Source: Isoetes taiwanensis (Eukaryota; Streptophyta; Lycopodiopsida; Isoetales; Isoetaceae). Taken from it: a stretch of 64,000 nt of DNA. The stretch covers positions 1 to 64,000 of the forward strand of contig JAJEKV010000831.1 in assembly GCA_021234155.1 (NCBI GenBank). The letters are read 5' to 3'. Positions 13,048-23,088 of this stretch are shown piece after piece (position 1 is the stretch's first letter; each line of letters starts with the position of its first letter). The notes below the pieces were generated by a model. That model searched no databases. It was not told where the DNA came from and worked only from the letters and a program-made list of their open reading frames with translations. The position numbers were made by a program, and so were the translations under genes.

Positions 13048-13262
13048 GTAGCCTGTCATGTGCATAAGAAATATGAAGAAGAAACCCGGCTAAAAAAAAA
13101 AGGACCCAGAGGGCCAAAGACGGTTTATGCGCATGTTTATCGCCTATTGAGGCCTGGTTGGATGTGCACGAAGATCTGAGGAAGCAACTAGAACGACATC
13201 AGAGCTTCAGCTTAGATGCACTTAGAAGCATAGTGTATGAAATGCTTGAACATGATAAAAAG
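13048..13262 (+). pseudogene. Candidate exon with frame broken at an A10 run
   Basis: A TTTTGCAG acceptor ends at 13047. One frame reads VACHVHKKYEEETRLKKK up to an A10 run at 13092-13101. After the run the open frame is a different one, reading AKDGLCACLSPIEAWLDVH and then about 40 more residues, including SLDALRSIVYEMLEHDKK, up to AAG|GTGTTA at 13263. The acceptor, donor and charged helical text suggest a real exon with a homopolymer indel, either mutation or sequencing error. I do not recognise the family. Confidence 0.35.
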
Positions 13263-13599
13263 GTGTTAAATTACTTTGATGCGCCAAAGAAAATGTTTAT
13301 AGCAGGATGACAATAAGATAGAACTTGTGAACATTAGTATTCATGTATTTTTTATAGTTGCCAAAATGCCCTAGCGCCCAGCAGTGGACTCAAAGAGAAT
13401 TACACCATTGCCCCCCCTTCAGAATCAATTCTTTTGAAGTGAACACCACTTAATCTATTATACACAAGAACATGAAGACTCTTTCACTGAGAAACTCTGG
13501 TATTGCTCATGCGGCACACATTTTGTTTATAAAGCACCTACCCATTGGAATAAGAGTAGTTAATCTTGAAATTGCTTAATACATGAAAATCGATAAGAG

Positions 13600-13645
13600 A
13601 GAAATGTTCGTGGCGGTCTTGGCCGCTGCGATAAATTTCTTGTAT
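13600..13645 (-). repeat. Dispersed GC hairpin element, copy 2
   Basis: Read on the minus strand it is TACAAGAAATTTATCGCAGC, then GGCCAAGACCGCC, then ACGAACATTTC, in the same order as 17901-17947 but inverted. Confidence 0.75.
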
Positions 13646-13837
13646 TCTATAAACCAATGTCCAATGTTGTAATCAGATCAAAATCAAATCGACCCATGAA
13701 GTTCACATTTAACATGTACATTGATGATGGCAAGCATCCATAGCAATTCAAATCAATGACCTTGCCAAATATTTCACTTTTGCTATAGGCACTCCACTGC
13801 ATTCCATATACAGATACGTTCTACAAGATTTAGATTA

Positions 13838-14159
13838 TGTAACTTAAAAACTACATTGCATATAGCAAATAGGCGTAGAACTAACAAGAACTGAATACAA
13901 AAAGAACTGAATACAAAAAGAATAGATTTGTACAAAGAACATCAAGATAAATGTAGAGATTAAGCGAGGGAGCGGAGGAACAAAGAGATCGATCCAGCTA
14001 CGCCATATGCAGAAGAGTATAAAAATAGGGGCAATTTGATAAATACACAAAATACAAGGGCATTTTAACAAATATGGAAAAATATAGGGGCATTTTTAAA
14101 ATTCTCCCTATATTATGACTTAAAAACTACACTGCATATAGCAAATAGGCGCAGAACTA
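13838..14159. repeat. 45-bp direct repeats bracketing AGGGGCATTT repeats
   Basis: ACTTAAAAACTACAYTGCAT followed by ATAGCAAATAGGCG and RAGAACTA occurs at 13838-13884 and 14115-14159 in direct orientation. Between them (about 14020-14110) three imperfect units of about 30 bp share the core AGGGGCAWTTT or AAGGGCATTTT. A GAACTGAATACAAAAA tandem lies at 13890-13921. Confidence 0.75.
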
Positions 14160-14310
14160 ATGCCTGCAATGTCGTGGGCAGACGTTTCTAGTAGAATAGA
14201 GATAAAGATGTATATGTTCTTCTTGGTTGTTGAGATCAGACGCTGCATCATAAGACATCAATTATTGATTAGCAAGGTAAGTACGAGAATTGGATGAAAT
14301 CAATTTGAAT

Positions 14311-14790
14311 TCAGAAAGTGAAGAAGAACCTTGGGGGAGAAGCGCAAGAGGGAGGGACAGGAGGAGGATTAGGGCTGGGGAAAGCCTTGCGGTAAGCTGC
14401 ATATAAATAAAATATTAAATAAAGCAAAATAAGAAGTGGAAAGAGAAAGGAAAGAAAATGCTGACGTGCACATTCACAGGCATCGGGCATGCGGACGTGG
14501 CAGGCGGCAGGGAGTTTGTTGGCAAGGGCCTGGCTGAAGGGCTGCTGAGTAAAAATTCGGATGAGGTCGGCGACGGTGGCGATGCAGACGCAGACGGTGG
14601 AGGTGCGGCGGATTTGACGCAGCTGCGTGCAGCATGCGGCAGACGGATTTTTGTGAACCTTGGTGACGTAGTCCATGCATTCCCTTTGCAGCCCCATGAC
14701 GTTGGAGCTGCAGGGTGCCGCACTTGCCCTCCCTATCATCACCGCCGTTATCACTGCCATCGCCATTATCACATTCCGCATCGCCCCCAT
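14311..14790 (-). CDS. nsLTP-like secreted 8-cysteine protein, two exons
   Basis: Exon 1 is 14790-14466 and exon 2 is 14396-14311, separated by a T-rich 69-nt GT-AG intron (14465-14397) whose acceptor is ATTTATATGCAG; the product is about 136 residues. The N-terminus (MGAMRNVIMAMAVITAVMIG) is a signal peptide ending near ASA/A. The mature part has the lipid-transfer pattern: C, ten residues, C, fourteen, CC, twelve, CxC, twenty-seven, C, seven, C. The tail is proline-rich (PSPNPPPVPPS), as between the LTP fold and the C-terminus of some LTPG proteins, but no clear GPI hydrophobic end is seen. Family members bind lipids in a hydrophobic cavity and act in the cell wall or apoplast. The intron length is a multiple of three, so unspliced RNA stays open. 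The donor could instead be a GT a few bases upstream. Confidence 0.75.
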   Translation of the reverse strand: MGAMRNVIMAMAVITAVMIGRASAAPCSSNVMGLQRECMDYVTKVHKNPSAACCTQLRQIRRTSTVCVCIATVADLIRIFTQQPFSQALANKLPAACHVRMPDACECARQHFLSFLFPLLILLYLIFYLYAAYRKAFPSPNPPPVPPSCASPPRFFFTF

Positions 14791-14823
14791 TTTCCTCTTC
14801 TTCTTCTCAGCCCCATCTCAACC

Positions 14824-14832
14824 TTATTTATC
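14824..14832 (-). promoter_or_regulatory. Possible TATA box of the nsLTP-like gene
   Basis: GATAAATAA on the minus strand lies about 34-42 bp upstream of the ATG at 14790. This implies a very short 5' leader, so the true promoter may be further upstream. Confidence 0.3.
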
Positions 14833-15259
14833 TGCTCTCCTCCTATGCTACGTGCCATTGTTTCATTTCGCCATGTGCCATCTTTGACTTCTTGTCAGGC
14901 CATACCATTCTAGCCTATTTCCGACGCAAATATGCAAATCTGATGGTCATAGTAGTCGGATCTATTCTATATGCAAAAATATAATCCACTTAATGCAGAT
15001 AAGTTTCATGAATCAATTTAATGGTTTGATTTAATTGGATGGTTTCTATGCTTTCTTAGCGAAACAAGGGGGTTTGGCTATAGATTGATTGATTGCGCAC
15101 CTGAGAAAGATCCGACACCTACAAAGATCTGAGGCACTGCAAAGATCCAGCACCTATAAAGAGCTCTTCTGTGATATTTTTGCTCGAAGACCTACTTTTG
15201 GTCGACAAACTCGTCTTGCAACGATTCCAACCCTAAAACAAATCCTAGAAAACCTAGAG

Positions 15260-16440
15260 AACTGCTACTAATTTAAAATTAAAATTTAATTTATTAAAGC
15301 CATTTAAGCCCCCGGGCCTCTATGGCAAACAAATACAAGCATTCTGTATAGGCACTCAATCCGAAGCGCCAGAAATATCAAACCCCTGCATGAAATTAAA
15401 TAGATCTATAATATCTGTACGCTCCTCTAAGATAAGCGCTCAATTTATGAGCAGGCATTTCTAGGAGCTCTCTTAGAGTCTGACCTTGCACATCGTATTT
15501 AACTCTGATGTTCTCATATGCTGTACAATCTAGAAAAGTATGTTTTTCTGTTTCAACTGCAGTATCAAAGCATCCCAAACAAAATTCTCATTCCGAGGTG
15601 TACCATTCCATCTACCTGTTTCAATGTGTAAGTTGTGTGATGATAACCGCAATTGAGAGATCAATATGCGATTCTTCCTGCAGATGTTGGAGAGCAAATA
15701 AGCCTGTTCTTCATAAGTGTTTAGATCATTTATCTCATCAAGATAAAACCTTTTTTTTGTTTGACATCCCTGTCTGGTTCAAGCTTCCACATTTCCTTCA
15801 ATACACAAGCTTTTACCTCAACATAAACTTCCTTATATTTAAGTGATTTCGGCCATTTCTCATGTCCAATCCATTTAGCACACCATCTTTTTCCCTAGAT
15901 TGCTCAAGGGCTAGGCGAGGAAATCTTCCTTCTTCCATTGCAAGAACCCTATTAACATAAGTTATCGTTATGCATAATGCTTCAACTTCCAACGACATTA
16001 GGTCTGTCTCTGCTAGCAACATACAATATGGAGTTTGTGGCTTTACACCAAGCTCGCCTAACAAGAAATGCTTCTGTATATTCTCAATATCAGACCAGCA
16101 TTTTCGAGACAAACCTGGGCCCCATTCTGGGCTACCATACAGAATAACTGGTTTCACTTGAACACTAAAAAGTAATCTTCTCAATTTCCAAAGTTCAAAA
16201 TTATTAAGCCTGCATTGATACATCATATCGTAAAATGCCTGCAATCCCCCTGATGCACGTTTCTGAGGAGCCCTTGTCCACCTGTAATTACATGTTATAT
16301 CAATCCCAAGATATTTATATTCTGTTACCTTTTGCAAAGGGATACCGCCCACTGTAAAAGTAGTGACATCCTTTCCACCAAGTACTAACCTAGCTGGATA
16401 TGTAAAGCAGTTACTATTGTAACAAAAAAGCGAAGAGTAG
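15260..16440 (-). mobile_element. 5'-truncated family-B LINE
   Basis: The minus-strand frame 16352-15813 encodes the region after the RT palm, including VTEYKYLGIDIT, KRASGGLQAF and ILYGSPEWGPGLSRKCW. These align by eye with YKYLGVDITS, RRASGGKAAL and ALYGVPIWGPGISQRMW of the LINE at 56.7-59.9 kb. After a frame break, 15578-15396 encodes the C-terminal part with the zinc ligands reduced (CFDTAVETEKHTFLDC). The 3' end on the minus strand has GCCATAGAGGCCCGGGGGC and an AT-rich TTAAATT tail (15260-15300). The copy begins inside RT, so it was dead on arrival. Confidence 0.8.
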
Positions 16441-16989
16441 ATTGACTAAATGTGGATGAACCACATATCAAATAGACCATTTACTTTAGTACATTTCAAA
16501 ACAGAAATATGTCACGCCATTTACATTGCTAGAGCAGATAAGAAGGTACCCTTGAAAATCCGAAATCTCTCCTTTCTTGTCACTTCAGTGCATGTTCATA
16601 AGTCTGAAACCCCTGTTTGCATTTGAAAAAACTAAAATTTAGCAAATGTAACTTGAGAATGTTTCTTTGATGGATAAATGTATAAACTTCCCTCTGAGAA
16701 TCCACAATCTTGCCCTCATGCTCCAACGCATGCTAGAAATTCTGCTCAAAACCCTACATTATGTGTGCATTTGAATAAGTAGATTTTGCAAGGGGAAGAA
16801 TTTTTTTGAAGAAATTAACCTGTTCTTCAGTGACAACAAGTGGGCCGACCTGTCTGAATATAGAAAGAAACGAGCTCTTCATGCTGCTCCATTCAAAACT
16901 CTCTCCCTTTTCCAAAGTTCGCTTTGTTCAAAACTCTCTCCGTTCTCCTAGATGTAGTTAACAGCTTGTTAACAAATGGCTAACAAAGC

Positions 16990-17815
16990 TAGTTAAGAAA
17001 TGGAGGCCCCCAAGGGCTTACAGATGGAAAAGCGCCTGACCTGGATGGTATGCAAACATAGTTGCTCAAGTGGGCAGAACCGTCCATAGTACTAGTACGA
17101 ACTGCTTTGTTCAACGGGGCGTTACAAGAAGGTTTCCCCCAGCAGAGGACCCACTAGCAGAGTTGTTCCCATCTACAAGGCAGGTGATCCACACTGCCCA
17201 ACCAGTTACTGAACAATTATGGTTAGTTTGGTGTTTGCAAAACTGCTAGCCAAGATTCTTAGGGAGTAGTTGATGGTCTGGGCAGAGGCAATAGAGGTGC
17301 GGGCCCTCACGCAAGCAGACTTTAGACCGCGGCACTCAACCATTGATTATATCTTCACACTGCGAAATCTGATTGAAGAAAGCAGGAACCGTCGCAAGAT
17401 CTGTATTGCTGCTTTGTAGACTTCACCAAGACTTTTGACACTGCCTCAAGAGAAGCTATGGGCAAGATTGCATTAGTTGGAGGTACCTGAAGTCTGCAGA
17501 ATGCAATGTACAGGCTATACAAGACATGCTCAGATCGGTTGCAGCGAACAACCAACAATTCGATTCCACCAAGGATGCCCTCTCTCTCCTACAGTGTTTG
17601 GGCTTTACATTCATCAGTTGGAGAGTTGATTTGCTGACAATGGGGGCAACAGAGCGCACCTTTTGCATCAGATCATCAAGCAGCTAATATGTGCTGATGA
17701 CATGGATCTCCTAACTTAGAGTCCAGCAAACATGCAACACCATTTTGATGCCCTAGACACATTCTGGCAGACAGCTGACATACATGAAAAAAAAGGTAGT
17801 AGTTATTAATAGCCA
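16990..17815 (+). mobile_element. Decayed family-A LINE reverse-transcriptase fragment
   Basis: Scattered in-frame blocks give the RT order: GKAPDLDGMQ with a stop then LLKW (about 17020), VDFTKTFDTASREAM (about 17410), QGCPLSPTVFGLYIHQLES (about 17573) and CADDMDLL (about 17690), the catalytic YADD box with Y changed to C. Stops and frameshifts separate the blocks. It matches the GC-rich element at 28.4-33.5 kb (GKAADLDDMQAELLKW). Neither end is preserved. Confidence 0.75.
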
Positions 17816-17900
17816 AATGGCAATTTTTTAAAGGGTCTAAGGAATTTTTGCAGCGAATTTTATGAAGAGGATTAGTCTTCTTAATATTAAAACATTATAT

Positions 17901-17947
17901 ATACAAGAAATTTATCGCGCGGCCAAGGCCGCCGCGAACATTTCTTT
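17901..17947 (+). repeat. Dispersed GC hairpin element, copy 3
   Basis: ATACAAGAAATTTATCGCGC is followed by GGCCAAGGCCGCCGCGAACA and TTTCTTT. The centre GGCC-AA-GGCC is a perfect palindrome, and outer bases GAAAT and ATTTC also pair. Confidence 0.8.
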
Positions 17948-20040
17948 GGCTCCAAACTTATGGGGTTGCACCCAATGTTAATGTCTAAGGTGTGTTTGTT
18001 CAAAGTTTATTGGGTTCATGCTGTGAGGCAATGTAAGGAATCATTTGAGCTGTGAGGAAAGAAACTCTTCAAAAGTCCCAGATTGCACTTTAGATGAGGA
18101 GCTTCCAAGGCAACAAAAGAGTGCCATAATTAAATTTTTTGCCAAGAGATAAATGAAATTTTTGATGAGTTTTAGAAGAATGAGCATCTAGATCAGTGAA
18201 TTGCAATGCCAATAAAGCATTAATTATGTTGTTAACATGTTGCTCATGGCATATTATGTTGTCCTATTTCATTAAATGCGTGATATTATATAGGAATTAT
18301 TCATGGGCTTTGAACACCAGTTTGTTTGAAAAATAAATACTGCATATCTTCCAGTGACATCAAGATTATATAGTTCCACTGAAAGAAATAAACAGACATA
18401 TTAAGGACCGAACATATCCATAGAAAATCTAAGATGAATACCTCGTATTCAATGTAGAATTCACATTTCTTTGCGTACATTCCACGAGGATAACATGGGG
18501 TAAATTCTCTAGAAAATGGTGGATATGTTGCATGGCGCTACTTTGTTGCAATGCCTAAATTTTGCATATATTAACTTTATATATCTATACTGCCACATGC
18601 TTTCAATTGAAAAATGATTTCATGTAGTCTAGATGCTCATAATGCATGTGTTACTGCAAAGAGATTATTAATCAAAGTCTTATATGCAAAGATCATGCAA
18701 TGTGTAATTTTGCGAAAGAATTTGTGTGGTTCAGAAAATCATCACGGAAATTATTGGGTCACGTATGGATATAACATAAAAGCACTTTTGCATATGTATC
18801 TAACGTCGACAAATAGTTTATCTCCAAACAAATCCGATCAAGACTACTTCAAGCAAATTTGATATCTAAGTGACCTTAAAGACCCACTAATACACTGATC
18901 TCCAGACTGGAGCAGACCCTAAGATCCCAAATAGAGACATGTAGTAGAGCTTCCAACGATCCAATCCAGGCAAGTACAGTCGTTATGGTGCAAATGTTAC
19001 AAATGCTACATCTATGACACGGCTACAGATGAAACTCGGATGCTACAGTAATAGATGAAAAAGATGCTTGGAACCAGTCGTAGTAAGGAGCTTGAAACGC
19101 CAAAGGATTTTTTATTTATATCTCTGGAGTCACAATTTCCCCAAAGGATTTCGATTTATCTCTGGAGTATGTTACTCTGTTTTTCTTCACGGTCGCTTGA
19201 TTTCTCGCTAACCTCAGCTCTGCGGATCAGATCACTAAATAATTGTTGTACTTGAAATGTGTCGATTGGATGCCCTCTCATGCCAAGCGAGCTGCATTTG
19301 ATGCAGCGAGCTCCTATAAAACACATAAAATTTCTCCAGTAGCCATTCCTATCTTTGAAACATTGGCACTCATCTCGCCTCGATTGAAGACCTTTCTGCA
19401 AACGGACGCCCTCCATATCCACATCAAATGTAAATATCAATGACCCAATGTGCCTTGACCCAATTCTGGCACCTATCCCCCTTCTTCGAGTCTCAAACAT
19501 GCAGAAGAATTATAAACGCGTCCCTTTCTGACATTTGCGATGGTTAAAGATTTGCTTCATTTTCTTTCCTCCAAAGACAGTGCCCACTTCCGATCTAAAC
19601 AACCCCTTGCCACAATGCAAGTATATCTACATGCAGCCATTGATCATATATGCGTCTCTTCCACGATCTGGCATAAGTGTTCTCCGGCGTAACAGGCCGC
19701 CAGAAACACGTGTTGTTAAATGCTTCTCGCCAAAATATGTATTACGTAAAGGAAAGTTTAATACAAAATGATTTATATATGTTTTGATGAAATCATTAGT
19801 AGCCAAACCAAAATGAATTCTTGTTAAAGATTTTAAAAATCGCAAGTTATAGCAGTTTTTTCAAAATTTGAAATTATATCACATGTACCACATGTGCATA
19901 TTCAAAAACTCTTTTCAAGTGCGTGGTTTGGTTGCATCCATCTTCCTTCAAGGATTAGAGATAAGTTCATTAATCACTACATTTAGAAGGGTGTCGTTGC
20001 ATTGATGTAGTTCAAACTATAGATGTTAGGAGCTTCCACA
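17948..20040. other. Intergenic DNA, no gene seen
   Basis: AT-rich. A minus-strand ORF (19156-19500) has several cysteines (CQCF, CIKC) but no recognised zinc-finger spacing. No splice-bounded coding block stands out. Confidence 0.35.
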
Positions 20041-20044
20041 TCAG

Positions 20045-20631
20045 TAGAGGCCCACATCAGTATTGTACACCCATTTGCTCATGAAGAAGCGCAGACTTAT
20101 AGCTTCCATTCGCACGGGTGCACATCGTCTCTGCATTGAGACAGGGCGTTGGACTCAGGAAGCACGGGAGGAGAGGCTTTGTCAGTGTTGCCACCAGGGC
20201 GCCATTGAAGATGAATGCCATGCCCTCCAGATCTGCCCAGCATTTGCCCATATACGAGTGCGGTATGTTCGGTTAGTAGTGCCTGGCTAGCCGCTGCATG
20301 AGTTATTGAATACGATGTCCGTGGACGTCATACCTCTAGGAGGTTATGGATGCACGGACTCAGTTGTGTCATCCGGGAAAATACTGAATTGTCCTATACA
20401 ATTGTACAGTGTACCAGCATACTTATTACTGCTAAGGATTTTTCCCTCGAAAACCCTTCGGGGCAGGGGTTTTTTAATCCTGACAATAATACGCTTGCTG
20501 CTTTCTTTTTGTTTGGGTCCCATAAGCCAATTGGTCTCCGTGGACGATAAAAAAATCTATTCTATTCTATTCTATTCTATTCTATTCTATTCTATTCTAT
20601 TCTATTCTATTCTATTCTATTCTATTCTATT
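20045..20631 (+). mobile_element. Family-A LINE 3' end with (TCTAT)15 tail
   Basis: 20063-20290 encodes the C-terminal end of the LINE ORF: RRLIASIRTGAHRLCIETG and a CQCC...ECHALQICP zinc-binding cluster, parallel to CKIC...DEHRVFMHCP in the element at 56.7-59.9 kb. The 3' UTR follows with a UUCG-capped hairpin (20450-20475), then GGTCTCCGTGGACGATAAAA and fifteen TCTAT units (20556-20630). An overlapping ORF reading SILFYSILFY is only translated microsatellite. Confidence 0.85.
20450..20475 (+). other. UUCG-loop hairpin in the LINE 3' UTR
   Basis: AAAACCC-TTCG-GGG and the following GGGGTTTT can pair as a stem capped by a UUCG tetraloop. The same sequence lies at 33401-33428 in the larger family-A copy, the same distance before the terminus. 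It may be a recognition structure for the reverse transcriptase (inference). Confidence 0.6.
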
Positions 20632-20978
20632 AGAAGGGTTTAATTGTTATCATATATTTCTTGATTGTATTATTATTGGTATAATAGTATTAGAATACGT
20701 CTAAGCTGCACACTTTACGTTTTAGCTTTTCTACTTAGGAAAAATAGCCAAGTGAAAGTCTAAAGGTATATTTAATTCTAAAGTTTTGCCAACTCTATGT
20801 ACATATGCAGCCGTGCCCAATAACGTGGAATTGGAGTACCCGAAATCAATTCTGCAATGTAAAGGGTGCCATACGGCCAAACAATCTGTGGACGTTCGGG
20901 ACGATATCTGGCCTCGACGATTATCAGACATGCACACGCTGATCGACACGCCACCCCGACCGTGGCGGTACGCCAACG

Positions 20979-22555
20979 TGTAGCTAGGCTAGTAGCCCTA
21001 GGGGGCAACGTGCAAGGAGTGTGCATTTATTAATGTGCACATTAAACAATGTGCACATTCACTTAGGTGCACATTTTCCCATATGGCCACTTCATGCCAA
21101 GTGGGCCACACCCATAGGTGCAATTAATGTGCACATTCTCCAATGTACACATTAATGTGGGCACACATTTCCATGTGGGCACATTTTGCCACCTATCCAT
21201 TAAAGGCAAGTGGGCCCATTCCCAATTATCCCACATGCCTAAAGGGGATAATTGGAAACCCTAGCCAACCCCCTTGTCTATTAAGGGAGGGAAACCCTAA
21301 CTTGCCCAATTTTCGTTTCTAGGGTTTTAGAACTCTGTTTTGGCTGCCTCAATGCCAAAAACCGCCCTCGAACCTGAGAGAACTGTATCCTTAGTTTCTC
21401 TTGATTCGAAGCAAGCAAAGCCGGGATGGTCGAAAGCTAGGTCGGGGAGGAGTCCTCAAGGATCAGTATTTAGGCAATTAAATAGCTTAAACCCTCTTTT
21501 AGTCATCGAATCAAGAGGTTTAGCCTCTTAAATTGCCCATAGCAGCCCTCTAGATCTCTAGATAGTAGATTCTAACTAAAGAACCTAACTCTATGATGTA
21601 GATTAGATCTAGTTCTTTAGTTCTCTCGTGAAGTATATGGATGATGTATCTCTATGAACTCCTTGTATTGGGAAGGGGGTAGAGACCTAAAGCTTTGTAG
21701 TTGATGCTCCTAGAGTAGCCTCTCTAGCCTGCTTGTAGATTCGCCTCAGGTACAAGAACCACACCGGGTTGTGGGTGAAGGGCCGACCGGGCCGGAGAAG
21801 GAGGTTCATGTCCCGACTCTTGAACGATCCCTCCGGTGTATAAGGCCTACTGGGGGGATCATTGTGACTAGGTCTAATGGCTCACCACCGAAAGTGCGGG
21901 TGGTGAGGCATGGATTCGACACCGCGTGAAGTGGTGTACACTTTCCAGTGGGTTGATCGACCACGGGCAAGTGGCCCTCTAGTCACCTTGAGTCAGCATG
22001 TAGATCTCTGGAGGGAGTGATCCCTTCCCGCCCCATCGAACCGGGAGGATGAAACCGGGGAATAGCCCTTCGGCTATGCATCCCGGCTACTACTCAGTCC
22101 CATTAACACTTTTCAGCCTACTCGCAAAGTGTGCACAGGAGGGGCGGATGGAGTGGACAACCCTATGCCATGTTCATATGCCAGCCAAATCCATTGCCAT
22201 GAATTCTGTCTGCAATGAACTCTGGAGACCCAAGCCGTCAGTTATCCCTTTGAGTCTGAGCCTTGGGTAGGATTTCCCATATGTATCGTGCTGATCATTG
22301 TCTATGCAGATGTTGATGGACCACCCTTCGAGGTGGATATGTGCTTATGTTATATACTGACATGTATGTTTACACTTCCGCAGCTAGGTAGGCCCTGAGG
22401 GAGACGGGGTAAAATGACCCCTTCACTCTTCCCACTGGAACCAGTCAGGGTTGCAGTGTTATGTGGAGGGCCCTGTATCGGCATGGAGCTGGTATGGGGG
22501 ATGAACTCGTTTGTATACCGTGAGTGCAACCGTATCTCGAGTAGGGGACGTCACA
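20979..22555 (+). repeat. Putative long LTR of a retrotransposon
   Basis: The right edge is firm: ...GGGGACGTCACA is followed at 22557-22568 by TGGTATCAGAGC, complementary to the initiator tRNA-Met 3' end, the usual plant LTR-element layout. The left edge is a guess (TGTAGCTAGG near 20979). Inside, 21025-21190 has repeated TGTGCACATT motifs. No matching second LTR is visible, so the element is incomplete or decayed. Confidence 0.45.
21025..21190. repeat. Cluster of TGTGCACATT motifs
   Basis: At least seven exact or near copies of the partly palindromic TGTGCACATT or GTGGGCACAT occur in 165 bp, separated by irregular spacers. Confidence 0.7.
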
Positions 22556-22556
22556 G

Positions 22557-22568
22557 TGGTATCAGAGC
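22557..22568 (+). other. tRNA-Met primer binding site
   Basis: TGGTATCAGAGC is the standard plant LTR-retrotransposon PBS, one base after the putative LTR end. It sets the element orientation as plus. Confidence 0.7.
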
Positions 22569-22761
22569 AATGTTCTTGGTGACCAAGAGCAAAGCACTGA
22601 CCATGTTCCCAGTAGTACTAACTTGATAGGATCCTTAAACCTCGAAAAATGGGAAAATTTTTTTTTCTCATTTTTGTAGTTTTGCTAAGCTAGTAACAGT
22701 TAAAATGAATGAAAACAAAAAATATTAAGAATTGATGAGCCAACCTTCCAAAAGTAGGGTG

Positions 22762-22828
22762 GTCTCACACGTCGCGCCAGGGCAGATTTTGAGATTCTCA
22801 AAATCGGGCTGGGCGCAACGTGTGAGAC
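22762..22828. repeat. Long hairpin, pair 1, copy a
   Basis: GTCTCACACGTCGCGCC at the left pairs with GGGCGCAACGTGTGAGAC at the right. The centre GATTTTGAGA-T-TCTCAAAATC is a perfect palindrome. The whole 67 nt can fold into one stem. Confidence 0.85.
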
Positions 22829-22964
22829 ATTCAGCTTAAACGCTTAAAAAGTCATAAATCACAGTAAAATAACTTGATAAATCTAAATTTAAGCTAAGAA
22901 TCATTAGAATTAGCATGTTACATGTTTTAAAAGTACAAAATTTAGTAGTGGGTCCCACCATAAT

Positions 22965-23027
22965 GTCTCACACGTCGGCGCCAGATGTATTTTGAGATTC
23001 TCAAAATCCGGGCGAACGCAGTGAGAC
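22965..23027. repeat. Long hairpin, pair 1, copy b
   Basis: GTCTCACACGTCGGCGCC, then ATTTTGAGATTCTCAAAAT, then GGGCGAACGCAGTGAGAC. It starts 203 bp after copy a. A TATA-like CCTATAAACAG follows at about 23100. Confidence 0.85.
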
Positions 23028-23088
23028 CTTTGCTTAATTAGGGGTTTTAGATGTTTTAAGCAACCCAAAAGGTAGTTTAAAAGTTGAC

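Noticed and set aside
14458-14913. 151-codon plus-strand ORF over the nsLTP-like gene
   Set aside because: It is the antisense shadow of exon 1; the minus strand has the signal peptide, the 8-Cys pattern and splice sites.
19156-19500. Cys-containing minus-strand ORF as a zinc-finger protein
   Set aside because: Cysteine spacing fits no zinc-finger class I know, and no splice sites or neighbouring exons support it.
20306-20704. 132-codon ORF with repeated SILFY
   Set aside because: It is the TCTAT tail of a LINE read as protein.
21025-21190. CRISPR-like array
   Set aside because: The TGTGCACATT motifs are short, with irregular spacing and no conserved repeat-spacer structure, and the DNA is eukaryotic.
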